From Streptomyces sparsogenes (GTDB lineage Bacteria > Actinomycetota > Actinomycetes > Streptomycetales > Streptomycetaceae): a stretch of 64,000 nucleotides of DNA. Shown one piece after another: positions 27,461 to 35,411 of this stretch (positions within the stretch are counted from its first letter, which is position 1; every line of letters starts with the position of its first letter). The notes under the pieces were generated by a model. It was not told the DNA's origin. It made no database searches and was given only the letters and a program-made list of their open reading frames with translations. Both the position numbers and the translations under genes were made by a program. The stretch is taken from NCBI RefSeq assembly GCF_001704635.1, contig NZ_MAXF01000094.1:17041-81040 (forward strand). The letters are read 5' to 3'.

Positions 27461-27711
27461 AGCCTCCGCCAAGGGCCGGTACCGGCCCGCGCCCGGGACG
27501 CCCGCGCCCGCCTCGAGACGCGCCCGTCTTGAGCCGCGCGGGAACGAAACCGCGCCCGCCTCGAGACGCGCCTGACGAAACCGCGCCCGCAAAGCCGCCG
27601 CTCGGGAAAGCCCTGACCACGGCTTTGCGATGGTGGGCGGTACTCCCACCCGGATATCGGGTATGTACTGATTAACCTCCCTGAATCCATACATTCCGGC
27701 GGGGCTTCGAC
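27461..27711. repeat. Spacer with 22-bp direct repeat
   Basis: No gene seen. CGCGCCCGCCTCGAGACGCG plus CC occurs exactly at 27503-27524 and 27551-27572, 48 bp apart, and the shorter CGAAACCGCGCCCGC occurs at 27545-27559 and 27576-27590. The last 80 bp are less G+C-rich and probably hold the promoter of the next gene (GATATCGGGTATGTACTGATTAA region near 27655-27675). Confidence 0.55.
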
Positions 27712-28167
27712 ATGTCGGGGGAAGTGATCGGCGTGACGGACAGTGCGGGAGCGGCCGGCTTCCGGCCCGGGGGGCCCGGTGTCGCCGAGTGGGTCCTCCC
27801 CGCCGAGCCCGGCGCCGTCCGGGTGGTCCGCTCCCAGGTGCGCCAGGCGCTGGACGACTGGGGCCTGGCCCCGCTGTGCGATGTGACGGTGCTGCTGGTG
27901 AGCGAGTTGGTGACCAACGCGCTGCGGCACGCCAGCGGCCCGATCGGCGTCCGTATGTACGCCCGCCGCGAACGCGCCGCGGCCGAGCCGGTCCTGCTGG
28001 TCGAGGTCTCCGACCCGCTCGCCGACCCGCCGCGCGAGCGGGTGGCCGCGCCGGAGGACGAGGGCGGCCGCGGTCTCCAGTTGGTCGCCCGCAGCGCCCT
28101 GCGCTGGGGTGCCCGGCGTGACGGCGCCGGGAAAACGGTGTGGTTCGAGCTGGCTCTGCCCGGTTAG
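27712..28167 (+). CDS. Anti-sigma-factor-type ATP-binding protein (HATPase)
   Basis: A protein of 144-151 residues with a single GHKL ATPase domain, as in RsbW/SpoIIAB. N-box: LLVSELVTNALRHASG near 63-78; G1 region VEVSDPLADPP; G2 GGRGLQLVARSALRWG near 120. Such proteins bind and phosphorylate anti-anti-sigma factors or hold sigma factors. The ATG at 27712 lacks a ribosome site; the GTG at 27733 is nine bases after GGGGGAA and may be the true start. It precedes the PP2C phosphatase on the same strand and probably acts in the same type of partner-switching pathway. Confidence 0.88.
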   Translation: MSGEVIGVTDSAGAAGFRPGGPGVAEWVLPAEPGAVRVVRSQVRQALDDWGLAPLCDVTVLLVSELVTNALRHASGPIGVRMYARRERAAAEPVLLVEVSDPLADPPRERVAAPEDEGGRGLQLVARSALRWGARRDGAGKTVWFELALPG

Positions 28168-28336
28168 GAGTGTGGGGGAGCACTGATCTTGAGCGCTTGT
28201 CAAAAAGCCAGGACGGGACCTGAACGCGGGCTGAGATAGTGCTGTGATCGTGAAGACCGTACTCCGGATGGCCGAGGTGCTGGATACTCGCTATCTGGGA
28301 GCCGGTCGGAGCACCTGAGCCGGAGGGGACGGGCGC

Positions 28337-31078
28337 ATGAGCGAGAAGCCAGCAAGGGCGGATATGCCCGAGGAGGCGGTTGGTTCGCAGGTGTCGTCAA
28401 TGTCTACTTCGCTCGTGTTGTCCGGATCCTCCCTGCCTTCGACGCCCCCGGTGTGGCAGAGCAGCTCCCCCGGCTCGATCTATGACTACATCCGGGTCGC
28501 CTCGTTCTCGCTGGGGCCCGACGGCCGGATCGCGCAGTGGAGCCGGCGCGCCACCGAACTCCTCGGCCTCACCGCCGAACAGGCCATCGGCAGGGACCCG
28601 GTGGAGGCGTTCGTACCGCCCGAGCTGCGCGAGGCCAGCCGCCGCAGGGTCGCCGACATCCTCGACGGCAGGGAGTGGACGGGGCTCGTCCCCTACCACA
28701 ACCCCCAGGCGCCGCACGGCCATGGGATCGCCGAGGTCTACGTGATGCCGTCCGAGACCGAGCACGGCGAGCGCTCCGCCCTGTGCATCGCCGTCGATGT
28801 CACGGCCCTGCGCGGACTGGAGACCGACCTTGCCGCGTCGCAGGCCGTTTTCGGTCAATCTCCGCTCGGTTTCTTTCTCTTCGGTACGGATCTCCGCATG
28901 CTGCGCGTCAACGAGCGGTTTGCGACGGTCTTCGGCCGCCCCGCCGAGACGTACCGCGGCGCCTCCGCGTACGACCTGCTCCCGCGCGGCGAGGCCGACC
29001 GGCTCGCCGCCGCCCTGCGCCAGGTCCTCGACAGCGGGCAGGCCCTGACCGACATGCCCATCGTGGGCACCGTGCCCGGCAACCCCGAGCGGCGCCGCTG
29101 GTCCGTCTCGCTGTACCGGCTGCACAGCGGCTCCGGCCGGCCCATCGGCGTCGCCGGCCTCGCCACCGATGTCACCGGCCGCCGCCGCGCCGAGCAGGAG
29201 GCCGCCGGGGTACGCCGCAACCTGGCGCTGCTCAACGAGGCCGGGGCCCGAATAGGCACCTCCCTCGACCTGGAGACCACCGCCCGCGAGCTGCTGGACG
29301 TGGCCGTGCCGCAGTTCTGCGACCTGGCCTCCGTCGACCTCTACCAGGGGCTGCTCTCCGGCGACGAGACCCCGCCCGGACTGGCCGACGGCAGCGCCGA
29401 GTTGCGCCGGGTGGCCTTCGCCAGCGCCGTCTCGGACGGCCCGGTCGCCTTCGGCGACAGCTACCGGGCCGGGGGCGACGACGACACCGGCGGCGCCACC
29501 AAGCCCATCCAGGTCGGCGAGGTGCACCGCTACCCCTTCAACTCCTCCTGCGCCGTGGCCCTGCGCACCGCACGGGCCCGCGTCGTCCCCGGCCCGGGCG
29601 GCGGCGAGAGCCTGGAACTGGGCAGCACGATGCTGCAGTCCACGCTCGTGGTGCCGATGGTCGCCCGCGACACGGTGGTCGGCCTCGCCCAGTTCTCCCG
29701 CACCAAGGGCAGCGAGCCCTTCGGCGAGCGGGACACCGCCCTCGCGGTGGAACTCGCCGCCCGCGCCGCCGTCTCCATCGACAACGCCCGCCTCTACCGC
29801 AGGGAGCACGAGCGCGCGCTGATACTCCAGCGCAGCCTGCTGCCGCCCGGCGACCCCGAGGCCGCCGGACTCGACATCGCCTGCCGCTATCTGCCGGGCA
29901 ACGCCGCGACCGAGGTGGGCGGCGACTGGTTCGACGTCATCGAGCTGCCCGGCCACCGCACGGCCCTGGTGGTCGGCGACGTGATGGGCCGCGGCCTGCG
30001 GGCCGCCGTCGCGATGGGCGAGCTGCGCACCGCCGTACGCACCCTGGCGCTGCTCGACCTGGAGCCCGCCGAGGTGCTCTCCGCGCTCGACGAGATCGCC
30101 AGCGGGCTCGGCGCGCCCGGCGGCTCGCACGGCGGGGGGCGGGCGGGCTCGCGCGCCCTGGCCCGCGGCGGCAAGGCCGCCGACGGCTCCTCCGACCTGT
30201 CCGAGGTGTACCTCGCGACCTGCGTGTACGCCGTCTACGACCCGGTCACCCGGCGATGTACCTTCGCCAACGCCGGACACCCGCCGCCCGTCCTCGTGGA
30301 ACCGGGCGAGCCCGCCCTGCTGATGGAGGTCCCGCCCGGGATGCCGCTCGGCGTCGGCGGCGAGCCGTTCGAGGAGATCGAGGTCGAGCTGCCCGACGGC
30401 GCGCTGCTCGCCCTCTACACCGACGGCCTGGTCGAATCCCGCGACCACACGCTCGACGAGGGCCTGCAGGCCCTGCGCGCCGCCCTCGACCCCCAGGAGA
30501 CCGCCGACACCCCCGACACCCCTGCCGGGGCCGCCGGGCGCAAGGCCGTGGCGGGCTCGCTGGAGGACGTCTGCGACCACGTGCTGAGCACCCTCGACAC
30601 CCACCACGGCGAGGACGACATCGCCCTGCTGATGGCCCGGGTGCAGGGCCTGTCGGCCGACTCGGTCGGCGACTGGCAGCTGCCCAGCGAGCCCAAGTCC
30701 GTCGGCCGCGCCCGCGAGCTGGCCCGCGCGCAGCTGGAGTCCTGGGGCATGGACGAGCTGGCCGACACCACCGAGCTGCTGGTCAGCGAGCTGGTCACCA
30801 ACGCGCTGCGGTACGGCGAGGGCGAGATCCGGCTGCGGCTGCTGCTGGACCGCACCCTGGTCTGCGAGGTCTGGGACGGCGGTCTGGTCCAGCCCCGCCG
30901 CCGCCGCGCCCGCGACACCGACGAGGGCGGGCGCGGGCTCCAGCTGGTCGGCCTGCTCAGCGCCGGCTGGGGCAGCCGGCGCACCCCTCATGGCAAGACG
31001 GTCTGGTTCGAGCTGCCGCTGCCCGACGGGAGCTCCTCGGGCCCGGACTCCGTGGAGGCCCTGCTGAGCATGTGGTGA
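28337..31078 (+). CDS. PAS-PAS-GAF-PP2C (SpoIIE) phosphatase with HATPase domain
   Basis: A 913-residue multidomain regulator. Order: PAS (about 47-155), second PAS (about 168-280; FGQSPLGFFLFGTDLRMLRV), GAF (about 318-490), SpoIIE-type PP2C phosphatase (about 495-755; LQRSLLPPG, VGGDWFDVI, VGDVMGRG with the metal-binding Asp residues, FANAGHPPPVL, YTDGLVESR), and a C-terminal RsbW-like ATPase (about 790-905; SELVTNALRYGEGEIRLRL, GGRGLQLVGL). One protein thus combines signal sensing, anti-anti-sigma dephosphorylation and the opposing kinase-like domain. GGAGGGG precedes the ATG by eight bases. Such fusions are characteristic of Streptomyces. The signal is unknown. It ends 13 bp before the convergent sdhB gene. 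Confidence 0.93.
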   Translation: MSEKPARADMPEEAVGSQVSSMSTSLVLSGSSLPSTPPVWQSSSPGSIYDYIRVASFSLGPDGRIAQWSRRATELLGLTAEQAIGRDPVEAFVPPELREASRRRVADILDGREWTGLVPYHNPQAPHGHGIAEVYVMPSETEHGERSALCIAVDVTALRGLETDLAASQAVFGQSPLGFFLFGTDLRMLRVNERFATVFGRPAETYRGASAYDLLPRGEADRLAAALRQVLDSGQALTDMPIVGTVPGNPERRRWSVSLYRLHSGSGRPIGVAGLATDVTGRRRAEQEAAGVRRNLALLNEAGARIGTSLDLETTARELLDVAVPQFCDLASVDLYQGLLSGDETPPGLADGSAELRRVAFASAVSDGPVAFGDSYRAGGDDDTGGATKPIQVGEVHRYPFNSSCAVALRTARARVVPGPGGGESLELGSTMLQSTLVVPMVARDTVVGLAQFSRTKGSEPFGERDTALAVELAARAAVSIDNARLYRREHERALILQRSLLPPGDPEAAGLDIACRYLPGNAATEVGGDWFDVIELPGHRTALVVGDVMGRGLRAAVAMGELRTAVRTLALLDLEPAEVLSALDEIASGLGAPGGSHGGGRAGSRALARGGKAADGSSDLSEVYLATCVYAVYDPVTRRCTFANAGHPPPVLVEPGEPALLMEVPPGMPLGVGGEPFEEIEVELPDGALLALYTDGLVESRDHTLDEGLQALRAALDPQETADTPDTPAGAAGRKAVAGSLEDVCDHVLSTLDTHHGEDDIALLMARVQGLSADSVGDWQLPSEPKSVGRARELARAQLESWGMDELADTTELLVSELVTNALRYGEGEIRLRLLLDRTLVCEVWDGGLVQPRRRRARDTDEGGRGLQLVGLLSAGWGSRRTPHGKTVWFELPLPDGSSSGPDSVEALLSMW

Positions 31079-31091
31079 GGGGCGGGCGGGG

Positions 31092-31862
31092 TCAGGACGG
31101 GCGGCGCCGGATCTTGTTGCCCAGCCAGACCAGCGGGTCGTACTTGCGGTCCACCGCCCGCTCCTTGAGCGGGATCAGCGCATTGTCCGTGATCTTGATT
31201 CCCTCCGGGCAGACCTCGGTGCAGCACTTGGTGATGTTGCAGTACCCGAGCCCGTGCTCCTCCTGGGCGGTGCGCTTGCGGTCGATCCCGGCCTCGCCCG
31301 CCGCGTCCAGCGGGTGCATGTCCAGCTCGGCGACCCGCATCAGGAACCGGGGCCCGGCGAAGGCCTGCTTGTTCTCCTCGAAGTCACGCACCACGTGGCA
31401 GGTGTCCTGGCACAGGAAGCACTCGATGCACTTGCGGAACTCCTGCGGCCGCCCCACGTCCTCCTGCCACATCCGGTACTCGCCCGGCCCCAGGCCCTCG
31501 GGCGGCACGAAGGCCGGCACCTCGCGCGCCTTCTCGTAGTTGAACGACACGTCCGTCACCAGGTCCCGGACGACCGGGAAGGCGCGCAGCGGCGTGATGG
31601 TGATCGTCTCGTCCCGGCCGAAAACCGACATCCGCGTCATGCACAGCAGCCGGGGCCGCCCGTTGATCTCGGCGCTGCAGGAGCCGCACTTGCCCGCCTT
31701 GCAGTTCCAGCGGACCGCCAGATCCGGTGCCTGGGTCGCCTGGATCCGGTGGACGATGTCCAGAACGACCTCCCCCTCGTTGACCTCGACGTGGAAGTCC
31801 TTCAGGCCGCCGCCTTCCACATCGCCCCGCCACACCCTGAAGTGGGCCTCGTACGCGGTCAT
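31092..31862 (-). CDS. sdhB: Succinate dehydrogenase/fumarate reductase iron-sulfur subunit
   Basis: A 256-residue electron-transfer subunit. The N-terminal ferredoxin domain holds the [2Fe-2S] cysteines in CKAGKCGSCSAEINGRPRLLC-type spacing near 54-74. The C-terminal domain has CIECFLCQDTC near 138 and CNITKCCTEVCPEG near 202 for the [4Fe-4S] and [3Fe-4S] clusters. It passes electrons from the flavoprotein to the membrane quinone site. The ATG overlaps the stop of sdhA (ATGA), showing translational coupling; the operon is cytochrome b - sdhA - sdhB. Confidence 0.95.
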   Translation of the reverse strand: MTAYEAHFRVWRGDVEGGGLKDFHVEVNEGEVVLDIVHRIQATQAPDLAVRWNCKAGKCGSCSAEINGRPRLLCMTRMSVFGRDETITITPLRAFPVVRDLVTDVSFNYEKAREVPAFVPPEGLGPGEYRMWQEDVGRPQEFRKCIECFLCQDTCHVVRDFEENKQAFAGPRFLMRVAELDMHPLDAAGEAGIDRKRTAQEEHGLGYCNITKCCTEVCPEGIKITDNALIPLKERAVDRKYDPLVWLGNKIRRRPS

Positions 31863-33811
31863 TGGGTCAGCTCCTCGTCCGTCAGGTACTTCGCCAGCTC
31901 GTCCTTCTCGAACAGGCCGAGCAGATCGGGCCGGATGGGCGGGGTCCGGTGGCGCTCCAGCCGGATCTGCCCCTGCCGCGCGTCCGGCGCCGCCAGGCCG
32001 CCCGAGGGGTCGGCGAGCCGGCACACCAGGTTGACCGGCCGCCACTCGCGGTCCATCTCCGGATAGTCGTCGCGGGTGTGCCCGCCGCGGCTCTCGGTCC
32101 GCTCCAGCGCGGCGCGTGCCACGCACTCGCTGACCAGCAGCATGTTGCGCAGGTCGATCGCCAGGTGCCAGCCGGGATTGAACTGCCGGTGCCCCTCGAC
32201 CCCGGCGCGCCGCGCCCGCGCCCGCAGGTTGGCCAGGCGCTGCAGCGCCTCCTCCATCTCCCCGGCCCGCCTGATGATGCCCACCAGGTCGTTCATGGTC
32301 TGCTGGAGCTCCTGGTGGAGGGTGTACGGGTTCTCGGCCGGCCCGGCGGCCAGGCCCGGGTCGCCGCCCTCCGCGCTGAACGGGCGCAGCGCCTCGGCCG
32401 CCGCCAGGTCGACCTGGGCGTCGTCCGGCGCCGGCCGCCGCCCCGCGCCGGCGGCCTCCTCCGCGTACCGGGCCGCGTACAGGCCCGCGCGGCGGCCGAA
32501 GACCAGCAGGTCGGACAGGGAGTTGCCGCCGAGCCGGTTGGAGCCGTGCATGCCACCGGCGACCTCGCCCGCGGCGAACAGCCCGGGCACCCCGGCCGCG
32601 GCCGTGGTGTCCGGGTCGACGTCCACCCCGCCCATCACGTAGTGGCAGGTGGGGCCCACCTCCATGGGCTCGGCGGTGATGTCGACGTCCGCCAGCTCCT
32701 TGAACTGGTGGTGCATGGAGGGCAGCCGCCGCTTGATCACCTCGGCGGGCATCCGGGTGGAGACGTCGAGGAAGACCCCGCCGTGCGGGGAGCCGCGGCC
32801 CGCCTTGACCTCGGCGTTGATGGCGCGGGCGACCTCGTCGCGGGGGAGCAGCTCGGGCGGGCGGCGGTTGTTGTCCGGGTCCTCGTACCAGCGGTCGGCC
32901 TCGTCCTCGGTCTGGGCGTACTTCTCCTTGAAGACGTCCGGGATGTAGTCGAACATGAAGCGCTTGCCGTCGCTGTTGCGCAGCACCCCGCCGTCGCCGC
33001 GCACCGACTCGGTCACCAGGATGCCCTTGACGGAGGGCGGCCAGACCATGCCGGTCGGGTGGAACTGCACGAACTCCATGTTGACCAGCGGCGCCCCGGC
33101 CAGCAGGGCCAGCGCGTGGCCGTCGCCGGTGTACTCCCAGGAGTTGGACGTCACCTTGAAGGACTTGCCGATGCCGCCGGTGGCCAGCACCACCGCGGGG
33201 GCCTCGATGACGAAGAAGCGGCCGGACTCGCGCTCGTAGCCGAAGACCCCGGCGACCCGCTCCCCGTCCTCGTCCTTGATGACGCGGGTGACGGTGTACT
33301 CCTGGAAGACCTTGAGCCGGGCCTCGTAGTCGCCGAACTCGGCCTTGTCCTCCTGCTGAAGGGCGACGATCTTCTGCTGGAGGGTGCGGATCAGCTCCAG
33401 GCCGGTGCGGTCCCCGACATGGGCGAGGCGCGGATATTCGTGGCCGCCGAAGTTCCGCTGGGAGATCCTGCCGTCGGGGGTGCGGTCGAAGAGCGCGCCC
33501 CAGGTCTCCAGCTCCCAGACCCGGTCCGGGGCCTCCTGGGCGTGCAGCTCGGCCATCCGCCAGTGGTTGAGGAACTTCCCGCCGCGCATGGTGTCCCGGA
33601 AGTGCACCTGCCAGTTGTCGCCCTCGTTGACGTTGCCCATGCTGGCGGCGATGCCGCCCTCGGCCATCACGGTGTGGGCCTTGCCGAAGAGCGATTTGCA
33701 GATGACGGCGCAGCGCTTGCCCTGCTCGCGCGCCTCGATCGCGGCCCGCAGCCCGGCGCCGCCGGCGCCGACCACGACCACGTCCCACGCCTGCCGTTCG
33801 ACTTGCGTCAT
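31859..33811 (-). CDS. sdhA: Succinate dehydrogenase/fumarate reductase flavoprotein subunit
   Basis: A 650-residue flavoprotein. FAD-binding VVVVGAGGAGLRAAIEAREQ at 10-29; the His of AHTVMAEGGIAAS near 45 is the expected covalent FAD attachment. Later motifs include MEFVQFHPTGMVWPPSVKGI near 245, HYVMGGVDVDPDTT near 390, GSNRLGGNSLSDLLVFGRRA near 425, and the C-terminal active-site ESRGGHTRDDYP near 570. It oxidises succinate to fumarate (or the reverse). The spacing to the cytochrome b gene is 15 bp. This set is a second, non-sdhCDAB type common in Streptomyces alongside the standard one. Confidence 0.95.
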   Translation of the reverse strand: MTQVERQAWDVVVVGAGGAGLRAAIEAREQGKRCAVICKSLFGKAHTVMAEGGIAASMGNVNEGDNWQVHFRDTMRGGKFLNHWRMAELHAQEAPDRVWELETWGALFDRTPDGRISQRNFGGHEYPRLAHVGDRTGLELIRTLQQKIVALQQEDKAEFGDYEARLKVFQEYTVTRVIKDEDGERVAGVFGYERESGRFFVIEAPAVVLATGGIGKSFKVTSNSWEYTGDGHALALLAGAPLVNMEFVQFHPTGMVWPPSVKGILVTESVRGDGGVLRNSDGKRFMFDYIPDVFKEKYAQTEDEADRWYEDPDNNRRPPELLPRDEVARAINAEVKAGRGSPHGGVFLDVSTRMPAEVIKRRLPSMHHQFKELADVDITAEPMEVGPTCHYVMGGVDVDPDTTAAAGVPGLFAAGEVAGGMHGSNRLGGNSLSDLLVFGRRAGLYAARYAEEAAGAGRRPAPDDAQVDLAAAEALRPFSAEGGDPGLAAGPAENPYTLHQELQQTMNDLVGIIRRAGEMEEALQRLANLRARARRAGVEGHRQFNPGWHLAIDLRNMLLVSECVARAALERTESRGGHTRDDYPEMDREWRPVNLVCRLADPSGGLAAPDARQGQIRLERHRTPPIRPDLLGLFEKDELAKYLTDEELTQ

Positions 33812-33826
33812 CCTCGAGCACCTCTC

Positions 33827-34672
33827 CTAGAAAAAGCGCGGATCGTCGAAGGCGCCGCTCGCCACCAGATAGACGTAGAAGTCGGCCAGCGCGACGCTGA
33901 CCAGCGACGCCCAGGCCAGCGCCATGTGGCGCGCGTTGAGACTGCTCACCCAGCCCCACAGCCGGTAGCGCACCGGGTGCCGGGAGAAGTGCTTGAGCCG
34001 GCCGCCGACGATGTGCCGGCAGGAGTGGCAGGAGAGGGTGTACGCCCAGATCAGCACGATGTTGATCAGCAGGACCAGGGTTCCGAGGCCCATGTGGCCC
34101 CACCGGCCGCTCTCGTCGCGGAAGCCGAGCACCGTGTCGTAGGTGAGGATCCCGGCGACGATCACCGCGAAGTAGAAGAAGTAGCGGTGGAGGTTCTGCA
34201 GGATCAGCGGGAAGCGGGTCTCGCCGGTGTACTTCGCGCGCGGCTCGGGCACCGCGCAGGCCGGGGGTGAGGCCCAGAAGCCCCGGTAGTAGGCCTTGCG
34301 GTAGTAGTAGCAGGTCAGCCGGAAGCCCAGCGGGAAGATCAGGATCAGCAGGGCGGGGGACAGGCCCCACCACGCGCCGAAGATCTCCCAGTTCGCGCCG
34401 CCCTTCATGGGCACGCAGTTCTGCGCGACGCACGGCGAGTAGAAGGGCGAGACGTACGGCTCGGCGTAGTAGTCGGCCCCCGAGAAGGCCCGCCAGGTCG
34501 AGTAGACGACGAACGCGAACAGCCCGGCGGCGGTGGCCGCGGGCGCGAGCCACCAGCGGTCGGTCCGCAGATGGCGGGCGGGGACGGCGGCGCGTGAGGG
34601 CGCGTGGACGCCGTGCGCGGCGGGGTCTGGTCCGGAGGTCGTACGGGCCTGGGGGTCGGTGCCTGTGGCCAA
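33827..34672 (-). CDS. Membrane (cytochrome b-type) subunit of the succinate dehydrogenase
   Basis: A 281-residue protein with about five membrane segments: LAPAATAAGLFAFVVYSTW near 43-61, WGLSPALLILIFPLGFRLTC near 100-119, YFFYFAVIVAGILTYDTVLG near 163-182, GLGTLVLLINIVLIWAYTLS near 194-213 and MALAWASLVSVALADFYVYL near 250-269. His residues in LSCHSCRHIVGG and elsewhere could bind haem. It anchors SdhAB and reduces quinone. The start is a TTG six bases after CACGGAG; no nearby ATG suits. It is the first gene of the three-gene operon. Confidence 0.85.
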   Translation of the reverse strand: MATGTDPQARTTSGPDPAAHGVHAPSRAAVPARHLRTDRWWLAPAATAAGLFAFVVYSTWRAFSGADYYAEPYVSPFYSPCVAQNCVPMKGGANWEIFGAWWGLSPALLILIFPLGFRLTCYYYRKAYYRGFWASPPACAVPEPRAKYTGETRFPLILQNLHRYFFYFAVIVAGILTYDTVLGFRDESGRWGHMGLGTLVLLINIVLIWAYTLSCHSCRHIVGGRLKHFSRHPVRYRLWGWVSSLNARHMALAWASLVSVALADFYVYLVASGAFDDPRFF

Positions 34673-34740
34673 GGTGAACTCCGTGGTGGAGTGTGCGGGT
34701 GGGGTGGGGGCGGCGCGCGCCGGAAGGGCGCCGGGCGCTC

Positions 34741-34832
34741 GCGCGCGCCTCAAGGGCGCGTGACGGTCGCGCGCGCCTCGAGAACGCCGGGCGGGCGCGC
34801 GCCTCAGGGCGCGTGGCGGTCGCGCGCGCCGA
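34741..34832. repeat. Two-copy GC-rich tandem repeat
   Basis: Two copies of a unit of 37-40 bp, beginning GCGCGCCTCAAGGGCGCGTG at 34741 and GCGCGCCTCAGGGCGCGTGG at 34795, with a 54-bp period and both continuing into GGTCGCGCGCGCC. The second copy contains the stop codon of the small gene at 34804. The CTCGAG-centred part resembles the repeats near 27.5 kb. It lies between the small gene and the sdh operon. Confidence 0.6.
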
Positions 34833-35088
34833 GCCCCTCGTCGTCGACGTCCGACCACAGCGCACTGTTGTACGGGGCGTCGGGGACCAGCACCATCTCG
34901 GGGCGGGCCCGCTCGCCGGGGGCCGTCTCGCGCAGCAGGGCGAGGCTCTCGCGCAGGTGGTCCGTGTCGGTACGGACGCGGCGTATCTCCAGGCCGCCGG
35001 CGCCGACCGACTGCTCCAGCCGGTGGACGGAGCGGACCAGGTCGTCGAGACAGCGCTGGACGGCCGTCAAGTCGTCGTTCAAGGACAT
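34804..35088 (-). CDS. Small helical hypothetical protein upstream of the sdh operon
   Basis: A 94-residue protein: an N-terminal helical stretch with coiled-coil-like heptads (LTAVQRCLDDLVRSVHRLEQ near 7-26, TDTDHLRESLALLRETAPGE near 40-59), then a short loop region ending PEMVLVPDAPYNSALWSDVD. No membrane segment. I do not recognise a family with a known function, though comparable short proteins sit upstream of this sdh type in other Streptomyces as I recall. Same strand as the sdh operon, 131 bp before it. Confidence 0.6.
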   Translation of the reverse strand: MSLNDDLTAVQRCLDDLVRSVHRLEQSVGAGGLEIRRVRTDTDHLRESLALLRETAPGERARPEMVLVPDAPYNSALWSDVDDEGLGARDRHAP

Positions 35089-35411
35089 CGCTTGCCCTCA
35101 CTTCCGCGGTTGCGGTTGGCGACGCTCATGCGACAGCGAGTGTTGCGCGTCACAGTCGCGGTTGGGAAGGGATCTGTCGCGATTCACCGAGCCACCGGCG
35201 CGCCCACACCCTCGCGCGCGGGGGTGCGCGCCCCCCGGATTGACCCGGTCGGGTGATCCTTTGCCCTCCATGGCCGTCTCGGCGTGCTGTTTTCTGAACC
35301 GTCGCTTTGAGTGAGGAGTATATGCGATGAGCGTCACAATATGCCAAATATGCACAATCCCGGCTCTCCCGGCCCGGCCGGCCGAGCAGGCCCACCCCGG
35401 AGGTACGTGCC
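35089..35411. other. 323-bp divergent promoter region
   Basis: No gene seen. It separates the small helical protein (-) from the substrate-binding lipoprotein (+). The stretch 35270-35360 is A+T-rich (for example GAGTATATGCG and CACAATATGCCAAATATGC) and is the best candidate for both promoters. ATATGC occurs three times in 45 bp. GGAGG just before 35412 is the ribosome site. Confidence 0.45.

Noticed and set aside
31092..34865. 1257-codon minus-strand frame joining sdhB to sequence upstream of the cytochrome subunit
   Set aside because: Only its last part (sdhB) is coding; the rest lies out of frame over sdhA and the cytochrome subunit and has no domain features.
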